From Candidatus Schekmanbacteria bacterium (GTDB taxonomy: Bacteria; Schekmanbacteria; GWA2-38-11; J061): a DNA stretch of 64,000 bases. Made by a program: the position numbers and the translations under genes. Below, one piece after another: positions 51,101 to 59,196 of the stretch. Below the pieces are notes generated by a model that saw only the letters and a list, made by a program, of their open reading frames with translations, was not told where the DNA came from and ran no database searches. The stretch spans positions 1-64,000 of the forward strand of contig JACRJM010000010.1 in the NCBI GenBank assembly GCA_016219965.1, read 5' to 3'. Position 1 is the stretch's first letter, and each line of letters begins with the position of its first letter.

Positions 51101-52857
51101 AAGCGCAGGGGACAAAAAGCCTTACCGGATTTCTCATCCCCGCAGGCATATTAATCTTATCATTAATTTTAAGACTGACCGGTATTTCCTACGGACTTCC
51201 CCAAAGGCTTCATCCAGATGAATGGAGCCAGATACAGCCTGCCCTCTCAATGTTCAGCGGAGATTATAATCCGCATATATTTTACTATCCATCATTTACG
51301 GTCTATTTTTATTTTCTCTCGTTCAAGCTCGCATCATTCATAATGCCGGCAGTTTTTAAGTTCAGCGCATCAGATTCCTCTTTCTGGATGCTTGGCAGAA
51401 TTATCTCCGCTATCTTTGGAAGTGCAAATGTCATTGCGCTTTATTTGCTGGCGCAAAAAATTTACGACCGTAAAACAGCCATTGTGTCGGCTTTGATTCT
51501 CGCGATTTACCCGCTCCATGTCCAGTCATCGCATTATGCAATCGTTGATATACCGCTTATGCTCTGGATAACTGCGGCTCTTTTTTTTATGTGCAAGGCA
51601 TTTGACGAAGAAAATAGCCGCGCTCTTCTCCTTGCAGGCATATTCTGCGGACTTGCCTCATCAACAAAATACACGGCTCTTCCGCTCATGCTAATACTTA
51701 TAGTTTCATACTTTGTTCTCGAGGCAGGCAAAGAGAAAAAAGAATTTACAGAGAGAAATGCAGTCAGGACACTTTCAGTATTATGCATCATTGCAGGTGT
51801 TTTCCTTCTCCTCTTCTCTTTGCCGCTGGTCAAACCGTATCTTCAAGGGTTTTTTGAAAGCGTCCTCAGCAGTGACAGAAAAATCGAAGAAGGAGATCTG
51901 GGATTTTTTATTTTCGGGAAGTTAAGGTCAGGTGTAATGGTTTCAGGGCTTATACTCCTTTCCGTCCCCCTGCTGCTCATGTTTCTGCCATCTCTCCGTA
52001 AATATCTAAGCGTCAATCCTTTCAGCAGTGAACTGATCTATCCGCTGCTGCTATCTATAGTTATATTTTTCATAGTGTCGCCTTATATACTTTTTGATTT
52101 TACAGCTTTCCTGCAGGACATCAAATTTTCTACAAAGGTAACGACTCTCGGCTATTATGAAAATAAAATCTGGTCTGAAGGCAGAGGAAGTTCTCCATTA
52201 GCAGCTTTTTTAAGGATGCTGGGGAGCAGCGGAAAGCTTCTTTCTTTTATGTCATTAGCAGGAATCTTTTTATCTTTGAAAAAACGAGCACTCCCGATTT
52301 TTCTGTGGGCAGGTATTTATCTCCTGATGATAAGCTCATGGACACTCACCATGCCGCGCTTCATCCTCCCTCTTGTTCCTTGCTTTATATTGTTCGCTGC
52401 TTGTGCAATCACAAGGGGAGGAGAATTTGTCTCAAGTGTATCAGGGAAGAGGATAAAGGAGTGGGTAACTGTTTCTGCACTCATTATAATTTTATGTTTC
52501 AAGCCTGTCCAGATGACAATTGGAATTGAAAAGCAGTTTCTCGAAAAATCAACATTAACCGAGGCATTTCTATGGGCAGAAAAGAATATTCCGGAAAAGA
52601 GCAGGCTAATAGTCATCGGCGATGCACCGGATATGAGTTTGTCAGATAAGAAGTTTAATATTGCCATTACAACAAATTCTGAAGCTGATTATCTCATAGC
52701 AGGTTTCTATAAACTCAACAAAGAGGATATTCTCAAACAAGCTAATCTTCCAATTAACCTGCTGCCAATAAAATCATTTTCGGCAAAGGAAGATGAGGTC
52801 TCCGGACCTGAGATTTACATCTATCAGCTTGGGTCGAAAGTTACATCAAGCAGGTAA
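51076..52857 (+). CDS. GT39-like polytopic glycosyltransferase
   Basis: 593 residues from GTG 51076. About 11 membrane segments. ISYGLPQRLHPDEWSQIQPA carries the acidic DE of the first loop, with YPSFTVYFYFLSF and HYAIVDIPLMLWITAALFF after it, as in GT39-family transferases of bacteria. The gene starts inside the AOR coding sequence (25 bases), which suggests coupled translation, although no metabolic link between the two is obvious. Acceptor unknown. Confidence 0.85.
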   Translation: MVKPDRQIKAQGTKSLTGFLIPAGILILSLILRLTGISYGLPQRLHPDEWSQIQPALSMFSGDYNPHIFYYPSFTVYFYFLSFKLASFIMPAVFKFSASDSSFWMLGRIISAIFGSANVIALYLLAQKIYDRKTAIVSALILAIYPLHVQSSHYAIVDIPLMLWITAALFFMCKAFDEENSRALLLAGIFCGLASSTKYTALPLMLILIVSYFVLEAGKEKKEFTERNAVRTLSVLCIIAGVFLLLFSLPLVKPYLQGFFESVLSSDRKIEEGDLGFFIFGKLRSGVMVSGLILLSVPLLLMFLPSLRKYLSVNPFSSELIYPLLLSIVIFFIVSPYILFDFTAFLQDIKFSTKVTTLGYYENKIWSEGRGSSPLAAFLRMLGSSGKLLSFMSLAGIFLSLKKRALPIFLWAGIYLLMISSWTLTMPRFILPLVPCFILFAACAITRGGEFVSSVSGKRIKEWVTVSALIIILCFKPVQMTIGIEKQFLEKSTLTEAFLWAEKNIPEKSRLIVIGDAPDMSLSDKKFNIAITTNSEADYLIAGFYKLNKEDILKQANLPINLLPIKSFSAKEDEVSGPEIYIYQLGSKVTSSR

Positions 52858-52910
52858 TAAGACTATATACAGAAAAGTCCGCATTTTCATATTATCTTCC
52901 TTAACAAATA

Positions 52911-53447
52911 TTAATATATATCGCGGTAAGTCGAATCATCAAATAACCTGTCAAGAAGGTTCCCTTTTGTTTTTGATCTATCTCTTGCTGTTTCATACAA
53001 CCTTCTAAAATTTCCGCTTGCCCCCGAATTAATTTGTGACTTTCTCCACATCGATTCCAATTGCACTTCAAAAAGTTTATTTGCTTTTTCCATAGTCGCA
53101 AACACATAAGGCTCATTGCCTGCACCCCGTCTTAAAAGCTCTGTCTTTAAAATCAGATATTCATCCTTAGATTGTTTATACTTAGGAGTATCTATATCAA
53201 CACCTCTCGGATAACTTCCTCCTCTTGCAGCGCCTCCATAAGGATTTTCTATTTTAACGACAACATACCCCCCTGAATCCAATGCATTAACTACAACCGC
53301 ATTATCAATGCGGTTAAGAAAATAATCTCTATATTGATCATTAGTCATTTTCTGCAGCTCTTCAGGTGCAAGAAGCTTCTGCGCAGCACAGCTTAACAAA
53401 CTGATGCATACCAGAGTAAGCACAAGACTCCAACATCTACTAACCAT
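52911..53447 (-). CDS. Predicted lipoprotein, unknown function
   Basis: 178 residues. Signal with lipobox ISLLSC (Cys about 20). The mature part is helical and charged, with repeated pairs of Arg/Lys near the end. No family recognised. ATG 53447 has AAGGAGGTAAT upstream, a strong site. It converges on the GT39-like gene. Confidence 0.6.
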   Translation of the reverse strand: MVSRCWSLVLTLVCISLLSCAAQKLLAPEELQKMTNDQYRDYFLNRIDNAVVVNALDSGGYVVVKIENPYGGAARGGSYPRGVDIDTPKYKQSKDEYLILKTELLRRGAGNEPYVFATMEKANKLFEVQLESMWRKSQINSGASGNFRRLYETARDRSKTKGNLLDRLFDDSTYRDIY

Positions 53448-53636
53448 GCATTACCTCCTTATTAAATTTAGAATATGCTGCTATCGTTTCAGGCAAGATA
53501 ATTTTAATAAAAATTATGCCAAAAGAGTTGTAATGGAGCAAGTAATTTAATTAAAATTTATTTTGCCGTTATTTCAGCATTCTAGGCGATTATCAGTTTA
53601 TTGTTCTATCGCAAATATGTACAATTAAGTGTGATG

Positions 53637-53659
53637 CCTCGGAATTTTCTGAGGTTTTT
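53637..53659 (+). terminator. Hairpin with T tract in the leader region of the 53757 gene
   Basis: CCTCGGA (53637-53643), loop ATTT, TCTGAGG (53648-53654), then five T. The stem has one G-T pair. No plus-strand gene lies just upstream, so it is either an attenuator in a leader or the end of a short RNA. A possible -10 box, TACAAT (53619-53624 region), lies just before it. The rest of the 309-base gap 53448-53756 is AT-rich and holds no gene I can support. Confidence 0.4.
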
Positions 53660-53756
53660 GTCGTAATTTATCCCTTGCTTGATTTGAGCAACATCATATA
53701 AATTAAGCTTAAATTATATTAATTGATCATTATGAAATATTAACAAGGAGACACTT

Positions 53757-54500
53757 ATGAGAAGAAAGATATTAAAACTAACTTCAGTTGTTGCCATTAT
53801 TTTTATTTTTACTTCATGTACAACAACTTCTAAATGGACATATCCTCCCGATCCAACACATCTAATCAAACTTTATGATACTCCAAAACTACCACTTAAA
53901 ATTGCTGTATTGCCTTTTAAAGACAACAGAAGAAATCATAATACAATGGCTACTCTTTACTTGGGGTATATTCCATTGTTCCCATTCGGTTATGTAGAAT
54001 ATGATAGACCTGACACACAGAGAGCGTTTGTTACTATTGGGTCTACTGGAGGACCTGCTTATATATTCAATCCTCCTGAAGATGTTGCTAAAGCAGTAAC
54101 AAGAAGCTTAAATGAGTCAGGAATTTTCAAAGAAGCTTATTTCTCTTACGGAGGAGATGAAACAGCAGATTTAATATTGTCAGGGGAGGTTGATTCAACC
54201 TTATACAACGGGAAAATCTTTACATATGGACTTTCATTTGTTGGCCCTTGCCTTTGGTCATTAGGCTTGCCATCAGGATCTTCTAATAATGAATTAGAAG
54301 TAAAACTCTCACTATTAACACGTGATAATAAAAAAATATGGGAATACAATGTAGAGGATAAAGCTTCTGTTCTTCACGGTCGTTACTATAATTGGGGTTT
54401 TGATAATGATGGATATGCTGAAATTTTGTTGATTGGAATGAATAAAGCAATTCAGGATTTAAATGAAAAAATTATAAGCAATAAATTATTACTAAAATAG
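53757..54500 (+). CDS. Predicted lipoprotein, CsgG/LPP20-like envelope protein
   Basis: 247 residues. Lipobox FTSC (Cys about 21) after a strong signal. The mature start LKIAVLPFKDNRRNHNTMA resembles envelope proteins that begin with a beta strand of the type IAVLPFxD. The later sequence (VAKAVTRSLNESGIFKEAYF, ADLILSGEVDSTLYNG) fits the same type of alpha/beta fold, in which a pseudo-symmetric lipoprotein forms part of a secretion or sensing complex. Exact role unknown. ACAAGGAG precedes the ATG. Confidence 0.6.
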   Translation: MRRKILKLTSVVAIIFIFTSCTTTSKWTYPPDPTHLIKLYDTPKLPLKIAVLPFKDNRRNHNTMATLYLGYIPLFPFGYVEYDRPDTQRAFVTIGSTGGPAYIFNPPEDVAKAVTRSLNESGIFKEAYFSYGGDETADLILSGEVDSTLYNGKIFTYGLSFVGPCLWSLGLPSGSSNNELEVKLSLLTRDNKKIWEYNVEDKASVLHGRYYNWGFDNDGYAEILLIGMNKAIQDLNEKIISNKLLLK

Positions 54501-54696
54501 GAACATCAGAATCATATATATAAAAATTTAAGGAGTTATAAAACCAAAGGCAGTTGCTTTTGCAATATTGAGTTTCTATATCCCCCTTGAAAATTTCAGG
54601 TGAGGAGGGCAGTCCTGAAGGTTAAAAATTTTTTCCTGTTTGAGCACAGGACGTGCGAGTTGAAAAAATTTACTGAAGGACAACCGAGCGAACCGC

Positions 54697-54753
54697 CCGG
54701 AAATTTTCCGGGGTGCCCTTTTCTTGGTTCGTTCTTTTGGGCACGCAAAAGAA
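54697..54753. repeat. Palindromic (REP-like) sequences
   Basis: Two strong inverted repeats in the gap 54501-54927: CCCGGAAA-T-TTTCCGGG (54697-54713) and TTCTTTTG-GGCACG-CAAAAGAA (54732-54753), the latter extended by GTTC/GAAC. The stretch 54580-54700 upstream is also rich in short inverted repeats (TTCAGG/CCTGAA). It has no coding potential I trust. It lies 14 bases beyond the stop codon of the ccmB 3' relic. Confidence 0.65.
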
Positions 54754-54766
54754 GGAACAATCCCGC

Positions 54767-54853
54767 TGTTATTTCGCCATCTTTGTATCAAAGGCAAGAT
54801 AGGTAATAGCTAATGACAATATATCAAAGCAGAAAAGATAAAGGAGGAAATCC
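54767..54853 (-). pseudogene. 3' fragment of a ccmB-like permease gene, left copy of a direct repeat
   Basis: 87 bases match 56138-56224 (the 3' end of the intact ccmB-like gene) without gaps at 75 of 87 positions. Translation gives 27 residues, DFLLYLFCFDILSLAITYLA then FDTKMAK and a stop in frame; the intact copy differs at only six residues, all conservative. Homology ends sharply at 54853. The right copy belongs to the intact gene, and the DUF4143 ATPase gene lies between the two copies. Confidence 0.8.
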
Positions 54854-54927
54854 GGCTCACCGAGCATTCTGGTACTAAATGCTATTATAGTTGCGTTTAG
54901 TAGAACTATACGCTATCATAACCGCAT

Positions 54928-56061
54928 ATGAAACAAAGAAAATTCTGGAAGGAAAAGATCGAAAAGGCATGGAATGAACGCTCTGTAATCTGGCTCTCAG
55001 GTGTAAGGCGTGCCGGCAAAACCTTTCTTTGCCAAAGCCTTCCTGACACAGAGTATTTCGACTGCGAACTTCCAAGTGTCAGAAGAATGATGAGTGATCC
55101 TGAGTCATTCCTTGACAGTTTTCGCAAAAAAAGGGTCATCATTGATGAAATACACAGGCTTGGTAACCCCTCAGAGCTTTTAAAGATTGCTGCAGATCAT
55201 TATAAAGATATTCGCTTGATTGCCACCGGGTCATCAACTCTCGGAGCATCGGCAAAATTCAGAGACACACTTGCCGGACGCAAGACAGAACTTTGGCTAA
55301 CTCCTATGACTATTTCTGATACAAATGATTTTGAAAATCCTGATATTACACACCGGTTTTTGCGCGGTGGGATGCCTCCGTTCTTTATGTCATCGCAAAT
55401 ACCTGAAAAGGATTTTCAGGAATGGATGGATGCCTACTGGGCAAAAGACATACAGGAGCTTTTCAGGCTTGAACGGCGCTATTCATTTCAAAAATTTGCA
55501 GAGCTTCTTATGATGCAAAGCGGCGGCATTTTTGAAGCAACCCGATTTACCCGTCTTTGTGAAGTAAGCCGTTCTACCATTTCAAATTATCTTAAGGCTC
55601 TGGAAGCAACTTATGTTGTCCACATTATCCGCCCATTCAATACAAGGAAAACATCCGAAATCATATCAGCACCGAAAGTCTATACTTTTGACACAGGCTT
55701 TATATGTTATTATAGAGGCTGGCATAATCTTAGACCCGATGATATGGGCTTCCTCTGGGAACATCTTGTGCTTAACGAACTGCATGCACACTTGCAGTCG
55801 CACAATATCAATTACTGGCGCGACAAAAAGGGACACGAGGTAGATTTTATTCTTGTTCGCAGAGGCAAACCTCCTCTTGCCATCGAATGTAAATGGTCAG
55901 CAGATGATTTCGATGCATCTAACCTTCAGTCTTTTTTCCGGCAATATCCTAAAGCAGAAGGACTTGTCGTGGCTAATGACGTCAAACGCTCTTTCAGCAA
56001 GAAGTATGGAAATGTTTCAGTAAAGTTCTTAAATCTGCAGGAACTTCTAACGCACATCTAA
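54928..56061 (+). CDS. AAA ATPase with DUF4143 domain (COG1373)
   Basis: 377 residues. The Walker A variant GVRRAGKT (about 25-32), Walker B VIIDEIHR and sensor ATGSST belong to the AAA-14 type. The C-terminal DUF4143 domain has a winged-helix part (RLCEVSRSTISNYLKALEAT) and FLWEHLVLNELHAH, WRDKKGHEVDFILV, AIECKWS, the pattern of a PD-(D/E)xK-like nuclease core. The physiological role of the family is unclear; these genes are frequently mobile. It has no clear Shine-Dalgarno (leader ends ACCGCAT-ATG). It is flanked by direct repeats of a ccmB 3' end, as if inserted into that gene. Confidence 0.88.
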   Translation: MKQRKFWKEKIEKAWNERSVIWLSGVRRAGKTFLCQSLPDTEYFDCELPSVRRMMSDPESFLDSFRKKRVIIDEIHRLGNPSELLKIAADHYKDIRLIATGSSTLGASAKFRDTLAGRKTELWLTPMTISDTNDFENPDITHRFLRGGMPPFFMSSQIPEKDFQEWMDAYWAKDIQELFRLERRYSFQKFAELLMMQSGGIFEATRFTRLCEVSRSTISNYLKALEATYVVHIIRPFNTRKTSEIISAPKVYTFDTGFICYYRGWHNLRPDDMGFLWEHLVLNELHAHLQSHNINYWRDKKGHEVDFILVRRGKPPLAIECKWSADDFDASNLQSFFRQYPKAEGLVVANDVKRSFSKKYGNVSVKFLNLQELLTHI

Positions 56062-56139
56062 CCTGTTCTAACCTGTAAAGATAAATACCTTTCGGCAATT
56101 CCCAAGCTTATTTTTTTAAACTGAACTTCTGCCCTATTG

Positions 56140-56805
56140 TTATTCCGCCATCTTGGTATCAAAGGCAAAATAGGCAATAGCGAAGGCGAGCAAATCAAAA
56201 CAGAAAAGATAAAGGAGGAAATCCAATATATCATATAAACTTGCACCCACTGATAATTCGAGCGATGTCCGAAGCCCTAAGAAAAGAGCGGGAAGAAATA
56301 AAGGAAGTGACATAACGTTTGTGAGCAGTTCGCGTCCCTGATTCCTAAGGGAGAGCAGGGCAATCAGCAGGCCGATGGCAATAAAACCAAAGGAAGTCAA
56401 AAGAATCGGGATCAGCATGATAAATGCGGATTTGCCCAGATTAAAAAAAATAATGTAAAGAGGAAGGGTCACAATCTCCACAGTAATGACAAGGGCGGAA
56501 TTATATATGAATTTTCCGAGAAAGATTGCCTTAGAAGATATGGGGCAAAGCCTAAGCGCCTCCCAGCAATCGCTTTCATCTTCTGATGTAAGAGACCTGT
56601 TGATGGACTGGAACAATATATCCACCAGTATCAGCCAGATCACAAGTGAACCGACAACAGGTTTGAATTCCGGATTCTTTATTACCACAAAACTTGAAAG
56701 AAATATCAAAATAACGGAAAGGAATATCAGGGATTTGAATAATGTCTTTTTCCCTGATTCGATCTGAAAATCCTTATATGCCAGCGCCCAAGCCTGCTTT
56801 ATCAT
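56140..56805 (-). CDS. CcmB-like ABC transporter permease
   Basis: 221 residues with six membrane segments. AWALAYKDFQIESGKKTLFK is the CcmB opening (KDL.lE.R); SEDESDCWEALRLCPIS and GREL/LPLFLPALFLGLRT match the heme-exporter permease. It overlaps the ATPase gene by 32 bases. No ccmC or other cytochrome c maturation genes follow, so the substrate could differ from heme. Its 3' end may have been supplied by the inserted cassette (see the relic at 54767-54853). Confidence 0.8.
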   Translation of the reverse strand: MIKQAWALAYKDFQIESGKKTLFKSLIFLSVILIFLSSFVVIKNPEFKPVVGSLVIWLILVDILFQSINRSLTSEDESDCWEALRLCPISSKAIFLGKFIYNSALVITVEIVTLPLYIIFFNLGKSAFIMLIPILLTSFGFIAIGLLIALLSLRNQGRELLTNVMSLPLFLPALFLGLRTSLELSVGASLYDILDFLLYLFCFDLLAFAIAYFAFDTKMAE

Positions 56806-57493
56806 CCTCGATTACTTTCAGGTAAAAATTTTTAAACTCCTCAGGGCTTTCACTCCACTGTCCGTCGAATATTATTGAACCATCATTGAAAATAAGGATT
56901 CTTCTCCCTTCGTGAACTCCTGTATCGAAATCATGAGTGGCAGTAATCATTGTCATGTCGCTGAATGAATTCAGATACTCATGAAGGATTTCTGAGGATT
57001 TCACATCAAGCCCTGAGTATGGCTCATCAAGGAGCAATATCTGCGGGCTGTTGATAAGGGACTTTATTATGAGAAGACGCTGTTTCATCCCCTTTGAAAG
57101 GTGCGAAACCGGCTGGTCTATTTTAGAGCTTAGATCAAATTTCTGTAACAGTTCGTTAATCCTTTTTTCTGATTCTTCTTTTTCAAGACCATACATCTTC
57201 CCATAAAATTCGAGGTTCTGCCTTATCGTAAGCGTTTCATAAAAATGGCCTGACTGGGGGGCAAGATTCAAATGCTTTAATATTTCAATTCGTTCGTTTT
57301 GCGGATGCCCTAAAATTCTAAATGAACCGGATGTGGGGCTGATAAGGCAGGCAAGTATCCTTAAGAATGTAGTCTTACCGGCACCGTTTGGACCAAAAAG
57401 ACTTACCTTTTCTCCTTTGCCGATGCTGACCGTTATGTTCTTTAATGAAAAGCCTGAGTCAAAATCTTTAGTCAGATTCTCTACAATCACCAT
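56774..57493 (-). CDS. ABC transporter ATPase (CcmA-like)
   Basis: 239 residues. Walker A GPNGAGKTT (about 34-42), signature LSKGMKQR, Walker B LLLDEPYSGLD and switch His in TATHDFD are intact. The Q-loop is APQSGHFYE. With the CcmB-like protein it forms a two-gene exporter. The ATG lies directly after the stop of a VapB relic. Confidence 0.85.
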   Translation of the reverse strand: MVIVENLTKDFDSGFSLKNITVSIGKGEKVSLFGPNGAGKTTFLRILACLISPTSGSFRILGHPQNERIEILKHLNLAPQSGHFYETLTIRQNLEFYGKMYGLEKEESEKRINELLQKFDLSSKIDQPVSHLSKGMKQRLLIIKSLINSPQILLLDEPYSGLDVKSSEILHEYLNSFSDMTMITATHDFDTGVHEGRRILIFNDGSIIFDGQWSESPEEFKNFYLKVIEDDKAGLGAGI

Positions 57494-57494
57494 T

Positions 57495-57614
57495 TCAAAG
57501 ACCTGCTGTTTTTCTGCGGGGTATCTTGTTCAGCTTCTTCTCTGTACCACCAAGCCTTGCAAGTCTTATGGCGCTTTCTTTAGCAATCAAAGCCTGTAAA
57601 CCAAGCTTTACCAA
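57495..57614 (-). pseudogene. VapB-type antitoxin relic (C-terminal fragment)
   Basis: A 39-codon frame reads LVKLGLQALIAKESAIRLAR then LGGTEKKLNKIPRRKTAGL and a stop. This is the C-terminal half of VapB antitoxins of the type ...GLRALIARESARRLAxLGG....IPRRR. The N-terminal DNA-binding part and the start are missing (a stop codon lies just upstream in frame), and no PIN-domain toxin follows; the ABC ATPase begins instead. Confidence 0.6.
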
Positions 57615-57711
57615 TTTTCAAGCTCCCTTAGTGATGTATGTTTAATGCGTAAGTATGTATTAATGATGTGTACTTATCAAATTTCCAAAAAAAAGACAAA
57701 AATCATTTTAC

Positions 57712-59016
57712 CTACCAGAAGAACTTCTCTATCTTCTGCTCCGGATTGATGAATTTCGAGAGCTTTTCCGCAATGTCGGGGCGCTTCTTTTTTATATAAT
57801 CAAAACGCTTCTCAAACTCGGCAAGCATCGTGTTGCCAACCTTGAAATGGTTTATCGTTCCGTCAAGGACTTCATTGTCAACCATTGAGAAAAGGAAATC
57901 CAGCTCTTCATCGCCGAAGTTCCTTAAACCAAAACCGCGGGCTGTTTCATATAACACTTTCGGATCATTGAATTCAAAAGACTTCTGCCAGAACTCTCTG
58001 TATTCATCGAATCCGCTCTTCCCTTCCATCTCTGCCCTTATAGCTTCAGAAGCTTTATAACCGCACATCATGGCCCCCTGATTTTCAACCTCCTGGAACG
58101 ATGGACCGTCCCCTGCAAGCACCACCCTGCCGCACACCGGATTTGAAAGAGGCTCATAGAGATGCCACATACAGCCAATAGTTGCCGAAAGACGGGCATG
58201 CTTAAACCATGGAGCCACAAATTCCTTTGAGAGAAAATTTTTCAACAAACCTTCTGCTGTTTCACCCTTCTTACTGTCAGGACCGATTGAAACTTCGTAC
58301 ACCAGCTTACCCTCTTCCAACAAGGGCTTTGGTGTCACAGTAATTGCGCCTGAAGCTCCATAAACCTTTCCCTTGAACTGCATAAAGGAATCTGAAAACG
58401 GTGAATCCACATCCTCGAACTCATAGCCTATAACCCGTGTCTGATAGAGATGTTTTCTTCCCAGGTTGAGACCAAGCGCTGCAATCATTGTGGAATTCAC
58501 TCCATCGGCAGCGACAGCATAGGATGCATTGAGGGAGTAGAGCTTACTGTTCCTGCGCACTATGACTTCTACACCGTCTTTCAAGTTCTCAATGTTTACG
58601 GCGGTCTCCCCTTCCCTCATCTCAACTCCGGCATTGAGCCCTTTGTGATAGAGGGTTTTAAGGAGCGCTTCCTTGTTTATAGTCCTTGCAAGAGGATATC
58701 CGCTTTTTTTACTTACAAGGAATTTGTATCCTGATGCAGAGAACTTCACGCTCCTGTTGAGGTCATTGAATTCACCTTCATATGGGATGCTGAAGTCGTT
58801 TTTCCGGAATATGATAGAACCTTTCTGCGTTGCAACTAACTCTCCATGGAATTCAGGCTCAAGGATTACCATGGCACAGCAGGGGCGCTTGTAACGGTAA
58901 GCAGTTTTCTTGGTCTCGATCAATATGACTTTTAATCCGCTCTCGGCAAGTTTCCACGCGGAAGTCAAACCCGCAGGTCCGCCGCCTATCACGACAACAT
59001 CGCATTTGTCAGACAT
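57712..59016 (-). CDS. Geranylgeranyl-reductase-family FAD flavoprotein, paralogue 2
   Basis: 434 residues. FAD motif GGGPAGL (about 9-15), central YAVAADGVNST, late LAGDGPSFQEVENQGAMMCG. RPCCAMVILEPEFHGE corresponds to the CC motif of paralogue 1 at 35992-37293. The two share length and motif order but are well diverged. The late Asp is followed by GPS instead of AAS. Likely acts on an isoprenoid or lipid double bond; the substrate is not known. Single gene, followed upstream by repeat copy B. Confidence 0.85.
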   Translation of the reverse strand: MSDKCDVVVIGGGPAGLTSAWKLAESGLKVILIETKKTAYRYKRPCCAMVILEPEFHGELVATQKGSIIFRKNDFSIPYEGEFNDLNRSVKFSASGYKFLVSKKSGYPLARTINKEALLKTLYHKGLNAGVEMREGETAVNIENLKDGVEVIVRRNSKLYSLNASYAVAADGVNSTMIAALGLNLGRKHLYQTRVIGYEFEDVDSPFSDSFMQFKGKVYGASGAITVTPKPLLEEGKLVYEVSIGPDSKKGETAEGLLKNFLSKEFVAPWFKHARLSATIGCMWHLYEPLSNPVCGRVVLAGDGPSFQEVENQGAMMCGYKASEAIRAEMEGKSGFDEYREFWQKSFEFNDPKVLYETARGFGLRNFGDEELDFLFSMVDNEVLDGTINHFKVGNTMLAEFEKRFDYIKKKRPDIAEKLSKFINPEQKIEKFFW

Positions 59017-59084
59017 AGTGTCTCTTTAGTAGTTTATAAAAAAAAATTCTTCTATACAGTAATTCTGAATTGCTACTTTACGCG

Positions 59085-59150
59085 ACTGGCTTGGTTGCTC
59101 CCGCGGCAGGCACCTGCTGTTTAGCGCCAGAGCGGGACTGACAAGCCAGT
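59085..59150. repeat. Structured 66-bp dispersed repeat, copy B
   Basis: Bounded by a 9-bp inverted repeat, ACTGGCTTG (59085-59093) / CAAGCCAGT (59142-59150). Copy A (41385-41452) has CCGGCTTG/CAAGCCGG at the same place, so a C-G pair in one is a T-A pair in the other: both arms changed together. The 48 internal bases match copy A except at about seven positions, and the second stem becomes fully paired here (TCCCGC/GCGGGA). Lies between hemW and the flavoprotein. Confidence 0.75.
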
Positions 59151-59196
59151 TATTTTGGCATTACAACAGATTTGGAAACAGTGTCAAGCTCTGCCT

